This document shows positions 1 to 4,236 of a DNA stretch of 8,391 nt, piece by piece (within the stretch, counting starts at the first letter, position 1; each line of letters begins with the position of its first letter). The stretch is from DATKZB01 sp035528235. GTDB lineage: Bacteria; Planctomycetota; Phycisphaerae; FEN-1346. The position numbers were made by a program, and so were the translations under genes. The notes beneath the pieces are model-generated. The model was not told the origin of the DNA, made no database searches, and saw nothing but the letters and a program-made list of their open reading frames with translations. The stretch spans positions 1-8,391 of the forward strand of contig DATKZB010000271.1 in the NCBI GenBank assembly GCA_035528235.1. The letters run 5' to 3'.

Positions 1-23
1 CGGGGGGTAAACCCCCGCGCTAC
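1..23. repeat. GC hairpin cut by the left edge, with a gcgctac tail
   Basis: Bases 1-6 (cggggg) pair with 12-17 (cccccg) around a five-base loop, giving a six-base-pair stem that may continue left of the window. It is followed by gcgctac (17-23), a heptamer that also forms part of the outer arm of the inverted-repeat element at 3943-4064. It may be the end of another palindromic intergenic repeat or a terminator. The rest of 24-144 holds only the terminator candidate at 44-63 and a 12-bp imperfect direct repeat (CAAAGGG-T/C-AAAG at 116-127 and 132-143). Confidence 0.35.
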
Positions 24-43
24 AACGGCTTGACGTTTGCCAG

Positions 44-63
44 AAAAATCGGTCACACCCGAT
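44..63 (-). terminator. Candidate intrinsic terminator downstream of the SUMF1-like gene
   Basis: Read on the minus strand, ATCGG (63-59) and CCGAT (52-48) form a perfect five-base-pair stem around a six-base loop, and the stem runs straight into a T-tract (48-44). It lies about 80 bases past the TGA that ends the SUMF1-like gene, which is a sensible place. The stem is short for so GC-rich a genome, so strength is uncertain. Confidence 0.45.
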
Positions 64-144
64 GCGGATCGACAAGGAGTGCGCCTGACGGGGGATTGGA
101 TGGCCCTGGCAAGAGCAAAGGGTAAAGCGGCCAAAGGGCAAAGG

Positions 145-699
145 TCAAGGAAGAGTCATGGCACAACGGAAACCGACGTCGTTGACGCGGACCGCCGGGG
201 CGAGGTTGAGGCGAGACGCGCACCGGAAGTAGCCGGGCCCGCCGTTGGCCCACGCCCCCCCGCGCAGCACACGGAGGCGGCCAGAAGTGGGCCCTTGCGG
301 ATCCGTCGATGGCCCGGTTGGGTAACTGCCGAGCCAGTCCGCGCACCACTCCCAGACGTTCCCGTGCATGTCGTACAGGCCCCAGGCATTGGGCTTCTTC
401 TGAGCCACGGGCTGCGTCTTGCCCCCGCAGTTGCCCTTGTGCCACGCGTAGTCGCCCAAGGCGCTCTCGGAATCGCCGAACGAAAACCGCGTCTTGCTTC
501 CGGCCCGGCAGGCGTACTCCCATTCGGCCTCGGTGGGAAGGCGGAAAGTCTTGCGCGTCTTCCCCGAGAGTCCCCGGCAGAACTCCGCGGCGTCGTCCCA
601 AGAGAGGCTCTCCACCGGGTTCGTCGCGCCCTTGTGGTTGCTCGGATTCGTGCCCATGACCGCCTCGTACTGGGCCTGAGTGACTTCGGTGACGCCCAT
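145..699 (-). CDS. C-terminal part: SUMF1 / formylglycine-generating-enzyme-like domain
   Basis: Coordinates run from the first in-frame ATG after the internal TGA, though the frame is already coding from 753. Numbered in the joined gene, the SUMF1 (PF03781-type) hallmarks are VTQAQYEAVMG near 388-399, NPVESLSWDDAAEFC at 410-424, FRLPTEAEWEYACRAG at 435-450, GLYDMHGNVWEWC at 490-502, RVLRGGAW at 526-533, FRCASR at 541-546 and GFRC at 559-562. True formylglycine-generating enzymes have two active cysteines just after the RGG(S/A)W motif; here that stretch reads ANGGPGYFRC and has neither, so sulfatase activation is unlikely and a C-type-lectin-like binding or structural role fits better. There is no good ribosome site before the ATG at 699, which argues that this part was once translated from 1848. 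Confidence 0.75.
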   Translation of the reverse strand: MGVTEVTQAQYEAVMGTNPSNHKGATNPVESLSWDDAAEFCRGLSGKTRKTFRLPTEAEWEYACRAGSKTRFSFGDSESALGDYAWHKGNCGGKTQPVAQKKPNAWGLYDMHGNVWEWCADWLGSYPTGPSTDPQGPTSGRLRVLRGGAWANGGPGYFRCASRLNLAPAVRVNDVGFRCAMTLP

Positions 700-753
700 G
701 TAGAACGGCCTGGTGATGACAACCTCGTGCTGCGGGCCTTCGTGGTCTTCATG

Positions 754-756
754 TCA
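754..756 (-). other. In-frame TGA inside the SUMF1 domain
   Basis: The minus strand reads GAA CAG TGA CAT GAA GAC, that is Glu-Gln-stop-His-Glu-Asp, with SUMF1 sequence continuous on both sides in the same frame. The heptamer TGACATG (756-750) recurs at the second in-frame TGA at 2500-2502. I see no convincing bacterial SECIS hairpin just downstream, and the site is a variable loop with no reason to need selenocysteine. Confidence 0.85.
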
Positions 757-1848
757 CTGTTCGAAATCCGGCGACCCCATCATGAACTTGCCGGCGCGGA
801 TGCGGACCAGTTTCATCGTGACGCCCTTGCCGAGGTCCAAGGTCACGCTTGATGAGCCGAATTGGCTCTCCCCGGCCGGCCCCAGTTTCGCGAGGGCGTC
901 CTCGATCTTCTTGAGCATCAGGGCGGCGCCGGTGCGGGCCAGGTCATCCGCCTGGTGCAGGTCCACGAACCGCTCGTAATACGCCCTGGCACGCTCCAGC
1001 ATGGCGCTCTTGGTCGCCGGCGCCGTCGCCTGGTCCGCCAGGCCGTGGTACCAGTCGCCCAATTCCTTGCATGCCAACTCGGGCGCCTCCTCCGGGGGCT
1101 TGGCGGCGGCTGGCACGTACTTGCGCGTCGCCCCGTCGAGCGTCTCGTCGATGAACTTCGCGGCCTCGGCAGGGTCGTCCATCTCCACCAGGCACAGCCG
1201 CACGATCTCCTTGCGTGAGGCGGCGTCCTGGGGGTCCTTCTCCAGTTTCGCCTTGAGGGCGGCGATCTCTTTCTCGATCTTCTGCCGGGCCCCCAGGGCC
1301 GCGAGTTGGGCCTGAAGGGCCGCCTTGGACTCCGACTTGATCCGCGCCGCCACGACGAGGGCCTGCCTCAGCGTGACGCCGGCGCCGTCGCAATCCTCCG
1401 CCGCGGCCTGGGCGTCCGCGAGGACCGTGAGCGCTTCGATCAGGGCCTCGCCGGCCTTGGCCCTGGCATCCCCGCGCGCCGTGGCGTAAGGACGCTGGCA
1501 CATGGCCGCAACCTTCTGGAGCGACTCCACCTTCTTCTCGGGAACGTTCGCGGCAAGAAGTTCCAGGGCCGCCTTGGCCGTGGGGTACCCCGCGGGGTCC
1601 TTGATGGCGAGTCCGTGGGCTTCCTCGCACAAGAGGGCCAGGAAAGCCGCCTGGTGGGTGGCCTTCTCGGCGGCCTCCAGAAGTTGCTTGGCCAGGGCGA
1701 GGTCGTCGTCGTCCGATCGCGTGGCGGCCACACGCTTGAGGTCCTCTGCGTAGAGTTGGTTGAAGGTGTCCTCGGCCTCGTCGGCCAGAACGACAAGCGG
1801 GCAAGCAAGCAGAATCGCACTCAGTGCCCGGCAAGCCAGATGCTTCAT
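754..1848 (-). CDS. N-terminal open part: signal peptide, helical region and start of the SUMF1 domain (364 aa)
   Basis: This is the stretch that would be translated if the TGA at 754-756 is read as a stop. Residues 1-22 form a signal peptide (MKHLACRALSAILLACPLVV, then LADEAED), so the protein is exported. Residues 24-320 are Ala-, Glu- and Lys-rich and helical, with TPR-like segments. Residues 170-205 look like a short coiled coil (ARQKIEKEIAALKAKLEKD). Motifs such as ELGDWYHGLADQA and ARAYYERFVDLHQ look like paired TPR-type helices. Residues 338-364 are the first strands of a SUMF1 domain, ending at GKFMMGSPDFEQ. Truncated here, the protein would lack almost all of that fold and probably not form a stable C-terminal domain. 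The role of the helical region is not known to me; it may scaffold or bind a partner. Confidence 0.7.
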   Translation of the reverse strand: MKHLACRALSAILLACPLVVLADEAEDTFNQLYAEDLKRVAATRSDDDDLALAKQLLEAAEKATHQAAFLALLCEEAHGLAIKDPAGYPTAKAALELLAANVPEKKVESLQKVAAMCQRPYATARGDARAKAGEALIEALTVLADAQAAAEDCDGAGVTLRQALVVAARIKSESKAALQAQLAALGARQKIEKEIAALKAKLEKDPQDAASRKEIVRLCLVEMDDPAEAAKFIDETLDGATRKYVPAAAKPPEEAPELACKELGDWYHGLADQATAPATKSAMLERARAYYERFVDLHQADDLARTGAALMLKKIEDALAKLGPAGESQFGSSSVTLDLGKGVTMKLVRIRAGKFMMGSPDFEQ

Positions 1849-1891
1849 AAGGCCCCCCTTCAGGAACCCGACTGCCACGTGGAGGTGCTCC

Positions 1892-1919
1892 AGTCTAGCC
1901 GCGCGGCCCGACCTGTCAA
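1892..1919 (-). promoter_or_regulatory. Sigma70-like promoter of the SUMF1-like gene
   Basis: On the minus strand TTGACA (1919-1914) is a perfect -35 hexamer. It is followed after 16 bases by TAGACT (1897-1892), four of six matches to TATAAT. The expected start of transcription lies near 1885, leaving a leader of about 37 bases with AAGGGG six bases before the ATG at 1848. A preserved promoter suggests the TGA in the gene is recent. The rest of the 287-base gap between this gene and the tRNA shows nothing I can name. Confidence 0.7.
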
Positions 1920-2135
1920 CCGCGATTCCCCAGGTAACCCTCTGCCCGACCCCGCTGCTTCTCACTCCGGCCCCCCAGACGTTCGACGCGCAGCGCCCTT
2001 TCAGCGCGCCGACGCCCCGGCACGCCAGGACCCGCCAGCACCTGCCCGGAAAGCGCGTCAGGCAAACCGAACGGGAAACTCGTGGCAAGCGCAGGAGACG
2101 CCGCCACTTGCCAAGACTTGTCCTTATCTCATCAT

Positions 2136-2211
2136 TGGTGCGCCCGGCCCGATTCGAACGGGCAACCTTCGGATTCGAAGTCCGTGACTCTATCCGTTGA
2201 GCTACGGGCGC
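2136..2211 (-). tRNA. tRNA-Arg, anticodon UCG
   Basis: A full 76-base cloverleaf with encoded CCA (2138-2136). The acceptor stem is GCGCCCG/CGGGCGC with discriminator A, the D stem is GCTC/GAGT and the T stem is GCCCG/CGGGC with loop TTCGAAT. The anticodon loop is CTTCGAA, so the anticodon is TCG, reading CGA and related arginine codons. A20 in the D loop and C35 in the anticodon are known arginine identity elements and both are present. Oddities are an A-A mismatch at the top of the anticodon stem (27-43) and a G-U pair at 10-25. It has its own promoter at 2220-2247; no clear terminator follows it. Confidence 0.96.
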
Positions 2212-2219
2212 CCGAACCC

Positions 2220-2247
2220 ATTCTATGCGCCCGGGCGGCCCTGTCAA
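2220..2247 (-). promoter_or_regulatory. Sigma70-like promoter of tRNA-Arg
   Basis: On the minus strand TTGACA (2247-2242) is followed by a 16-base GC-only-but-one spacer and TAGAAT (2225-2220), five of six matches to TATAAT. The -10 ends eight bases before the mature tRNA 5' end, so transcription begins at or next to the tRNA with almost no leader. It is nearly the same design as the promoter at 1892-1919. Confidence 0.75.
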
Positions 2248-2332
2248 TCCGCGCCGTCGCGCACGGGGTCACCGCCCATCCTGACACCGGCCAGGGACAC
2301 GAACCACACGGGCGTGAACGGCTTCCTGTTCG

Positions 2333-2356
2333 TGCCCGGTATTTCTCCGCCGGGCA
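2333..2356 (-). terminator. Hairpin after the secreted remnant; possible terminator without U-tract
   Basis: TGCCCGG (2333-2339) and CCGGGCA (2350-2356) form a perfect seven-base-pair stem with a ten-base loop, about 48 bases beyond the TGA at 2404-2406. No T-run follows on the minus strand, so an intrinsic terminator is doubtful; it may only be a chance GC hairpin. The rest of 2248-2403 holds nothing I can identify. Confidence 0.25.
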
Positions 2357-2403
2357 TCCCACGTCTGCTCGTTGCGAGACCTTGATGGAGAAGCCGCGCA
2401 CAT

Positions 2404-2727
2404 TCACCGGCTGCCGCGCAGTTGGCGCAAGCGGACGCTCTTGAACAAGACGCTGGCCTGCGAGGCACCCAGGTAGAGCGACTTCGTGTCCTTCACATGT
2501 CAATGCTCGTTGGGGGTGAGCGCTGTCTGCAGACCCTTCCAGGAGAGACTCGGCTTGCCGTTCAGCGTGACGATGATCTCGGCCGCACGCGCCTGGGCGC
2601 ACCCAAGGCCGACCGCCTGCCCCGCCAGGGCCAGCGCGGCCACGACGCAGAGCGTACGAACCCTTGTGCCGGCCACGAGACCCGCCGTCAGAAACAACCC
2701 GAACCGGCTTGTCGTATTGCGATGCAT
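2404..2727 (-). pseudogene. Remnant of a secreted jelly-roll (LamG/DUF1080-like) protein with an in-frame TGA
   Basis: The start is the ATG at 2727, four bases after GAGGAG. Residues 1-48 form a long signal peptide, with basic residues (TRVR) before a hydrophobic core (TLCVVAALALAGQAVGLG) and a likely cut at ARA-AE. The frame then reads EIIVTLNGKPSLSWKG to TPNEH at residue 75 and meets TGA at 2500-2502. Beyond that stop the same frame gives 31 more residues (HVKDTKSLYLG, VLFKSVRLRQLRG) to a TGA at 2404-2406. The pattern LNGKP-x-SWKG, LGLGA-like and (V)xFxSVRLRxL is, from memory, how jelly-roll sugar-binding or hydrolase-like domains in planctomycetes end; the TGA falls where I would expect Trp (TGG to TGA). 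Only the last 58 or so residues of a roughly 180-residue domain are present, so the middle also seems to be lost. Family placement is tentative. Confidence 0.55.
2500..2502 (-). other. In-frame TGA in the secreted remnant
   Basis: The minus strand reads GAG CAT TGA CAT GTG AAG GAC, Glu-His-stop-His-Val-Lys-Asp, and family-like sequence continues in frame. It shares TGACATG and a preceding Glu-X with the TGA at 754-756, and the next bases (AAGGACACGAAG here, AAGACCACGAAG there) also match well after a two-base offset. Confidence 0.65.
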
Positions 2728-2809
2728 ATTTCTCCTCGCCACCCAACCGAATCCCTCGTCACCTGAGCCGGCCCATGCGGAGGCCTTCCCTCCACCGCCG
2801 CCGGGCATG

Positions 2810-2838
2810 ATGGTACATCCGCCGCCCGACCGGGTAAA
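2810..2838 (-). promoter_or_regulatory. Possible promoter of the secreted remnant
   Basis: On the minus strand TTTACC (2838-2833) and TACCAT (2815-2810) are separated by 17 bases; each has four of six consensus matches. It would give a leader of about 75 bases before the ATG at 2727. This is weak compared with the two TTGACA promoters in the window. Confidence 0.3.
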
Positions 2839-2909
2839 GACCCCTGGGGATGTCGGCCGCCGTGCGGCCACACGCGGTTGCAGTGCCCCGCGCGTCAGCC
2901 GCCACCCTC

Positions 2910-2938
2910 TTGCGTCCTCGCGCCGTCTGTGGTGCAAT
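2910..2938 (+). promoter_or_regulatory. Possible promoter of the Tat-exported barrel protein
   Basis: TTGCGT (2910-2915) and TGCAAT (2933-2938) are separated by 17 bases, each with four of six consensus matches, about 75 bases before the ATG at 3013. It is divergent from the leftward candidate at 2810-2838. Nothing else is recognisable in the 285-base gap 2728-3012. Confidence 0.35.
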
Positions 2939-3012
2939 CAACGGGCCGACGCGCCGCCGGGGCGAGCCGTGGCACGTGAAGAGGCAAGCCGGAATCGGCG
3001 GAGGATAGCACG

Positions 3013-3942
3013 ATGGACCGAGAACCGCGCGGCACCCGAGGGATCGGGCGGAGGCAGTTCCTGACGCAGGTGGCCGTGGCCGGAGCGGCGGCGGGGCTCG
3101 CTCGGACGGACGGGGCGGCGGCCGCAGAACCGCCCGCCGCGCCTCTGCCCACCATCGCGCTGGGCCCGCACCGCATCACGCGGCTCGTGGCCGGGTGGAA
3201 CCCCATCGGCGGCTACTCTTACCTGGGGCCCCACACCAACCGGCACATGAAAGAGTACTTCACCCCCGAGCGGACCGTCGAGTTCCTGCTCGATTGCGAG
3301 CGCCAGGGGATCACCGCCCACCAGTTCTCCGTCGCCGAGAAGACGGCCGAGGTGCTGCGGACGGTGCGCGAGCGGGGATGCAAGATGCAGTTCATCGGCC
3401 TCGACTCCGGGCGGGCCGGCGTCCGGGCCCTGGTCGAGAGCACGCAACCCATCGCCCTGGTCCATCACGGCGGCGCGACCGACCGGCTCTTCGCCGAGGG
3501 CAAGGGCCAGGAGGTGCACGATTACGTCAAGGAGGTCCACGACCGGGGCGTGCTGGCGGGCGTGTCGGCCCACAACCCGGACTGCATCCAGCGCATCGCC
3601 GACGAGGGGTGGGAAGTAGACCTGTTCATGACCTGTTTCTACTTCCTCACCCGCAAGATCGCGGGGCCCCCAAAGACGCTTCACCTTGGCTACCCGTTTT
3701 ACGCCGCGGACCCCGAGACCATGACGGCGGTGGTCCGCCAGGTGAAGCAGCCCTGCCTGGGTTTCAAGATCCTGGCCGCCGGCCGCATGGGCACCAGCCA
3801 GCAGACGGTCCGGGACGCGTTCCGTTACGCCTTCGAGCACATCAAACCCATCGACGGGGTGATTGTGGGCATGTACCCGCGGTTCTTCGACGAGATTAGC
3901 GCCAACGCCCGCTACACCGCCGAACTCGGCCGCGCGACGTAA
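3013..3942 (+). CDS. Tat-exported aldo/keto-reductase-like TIM-barrel protein
   Basis: The 309-residue product starts at an ATG eight bases after GGAGG. Residues 10-36 are a twin-arginine signal (GRRQFL with R13-R14, then QVAVAGAAAGLA and an Ala-rich cut region), so it is exported folded, often with a cofactor. The rest looks like a shortened aldo/keto reductase barrel: HRITRLVAGWNPIGG near 55-69, ECERQGIT-like helix and strand near 95-103, GVSAHNPD near 189-196, GFKILAAGRMG at 250-260 (Lys252), and a C-terminal AFRYAFEHIKPIDGVIVGMYP near 268-288. The usual Asp and Tyr of the reductase tetrad (the DTA...YG stretch) are not evident; that place reads TAHQFSVAEK. It may be a non-redox or altered-substrate relative, with sugar metabolism suggested only by the neighbouring glycosidase. 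I know similar planctomycete proteins only as uncharacterised. It ends in TAA, with a repeat element abutting the stop. Confidence 0.8.
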   Translation: MDREPRGTRGIGRRQFLTQVAVAGAAAGLARTDGAAAAEPPAAPLPTIALGPHRITRLVAGWNPIGGYSYLGPHTNRHMKEYFTPERTVEFLLDCERQGITAHQFSVAEKTAEVLRTVRERGCKMQFIGLDSGRAGVRALVESTQPIALVHHGGATDRLFAEGKGQEVHDYVKEVHDRGVLAGVSAHNPDCIQRIADEGWEVDLFMTCFYFLTRKIAGPPKTLHLGYPFYAADPETMTAVVRQVKQPCLGFKILAAGRMGTSQQTVRDAFRYAFEHIKPIDGVIVGMYPRFFDEISANARYTAELGRAT

Positions 3943-4064
3943 TCCTACAGCGCTACTTGTCGCGCGGCGGCCTTCCCAGGCCGCCGCGATCGGTCCTGAG
4001 GTGTGTTCCTGGCGGCCTGGGAAGGCCGCCAGGCGGGATGAAGTAGCGAAGTAGCGCTGTGGGA
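3943..4064. repeat. 122-bp nested inverted-repeat element (REP/MITE-like)
   Basis: The outer arms are 3943-3958 (tcctacagcgctactt) and 4049-4064 (aagtagcgctgtggga), complementary at 15 of 16 positions. Inside are two perfect hairpins with 11-bp stems and four-base loops, 3963-3988 (loop tccc) and 4008-4033 (loop ggga). Their 20-base cores (3966-3985 and 4011-4030) are exact reverse complements of each other, so the element can fold as two hairpins or one long cruciform arm. A short direct repeat, gaagtagc twice, sits beside the right arm. There is no protein inside, so if it is mobile it needs a helper. It starts on the base after the TAA of the barrel gene and may also terminate transcription from both sides, although there is no U-tract. 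Confidence 0.85.
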
Positions 4065-4085
4065 CTAACCGCCCACGCGCCTGGC

Positions 4086-4114
4086 TTGCAGCCGTCGCCG
4101 CCATGTCCTACACT
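4086..4114 (+). promoter_or_regulatory. Possible promoter of the GH2 gene
   Basis: TTGCAG (4086-4091) and TACACT (4109-4114) are 17 bases apart, with three and four consensus matches. They lie just past the inverted-repeat element and about 115 bases before the ATG at 4237. If real, the glycosidase is transcribed apart from the barrel gene. Confidence 0.3.
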
Positions 4115-4236
4115 GGTGGGCGTCACTCCCATACCATCTTGCTTCACGGCCACGCAGGCGCGCAGCCGGTCCCGGCGGAGGGCCGAGGGCGGGGCACGCC
4201 GAAGAGAGTGCCGCCGGCCACGGCGGGAGGTCCGCG

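Larger units (their letters stand above)
145..1848 (-). pseudogene. Secreted helical protein with C-terminal SUMF1 domain, interrupted by an in-frame TGA
   Basis: Taken as one gene, this reads 567 codons from an ATG at 1848 to a TGA at 145-147, with one internal TGA at 754-756 (codon 365). The same frame carries protein on both sides of that stop. Residues 338-364 begin a SUMF1 domain (MKLVRIRAGKFMMGSP), and codons 366 onward continue it directly (HEDHEGPQHEV, then FYMGVTEVTQ), so neither a frameshift nor a deletion is needed. The start is supported by AAGGGG six bases upstream of the ATG, a signal peptide, and a strong promoter at 1892-1919. The codon after Gln364 is normally a variable loop position in this family; one base change from CGA or GGA would give the stop. 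The gene ends naturally after GFRC, so TGA does act as a stop in this genome. It is either a recent nonsense pseudogene, an assembly or sequencing error, or (least likely) a recoded site. Confidence 0.75.

Noticed and set aside
156..752. A 198-codon minus-strand frame starting at the ATG that overlaps the internal TGA (TGACATG), as a coupled or frameshifted product
   Set aside because: Its translation is low-complexity and unlike SUMF1, while the conserved domain lies in the original frame.
37..852. Plus-strand open frames opposite the SUMF1-like gene
   Set aside because: The minus strand shows clear SUMF1 motifs over the same bases; the plus-strand translation has none.
2244..2336. A protein-like minus-strand stretch (RKPFTPVWFVSLAGVRMGG) ending in a TGA that overlaps the tRNA promoter
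   Set aside because: It has no supported start and I recognise no family; the upstream part of the same frame is out of phase with the remnant gene. It could be a relic, but cannot be supported.
754..2502. Selenocysteine or a reassigned genetic code (TGA as Trp or Gly) for the two internal TGAs
   Set aside because: TGA also ends the SUMF1-like gene and the remnant at natural domain ends, Trp is written TGG throughout, and no convincing SECIS hairpin or selenoprotein family is present. The shared TGACATG context is kept only as a finding to test.
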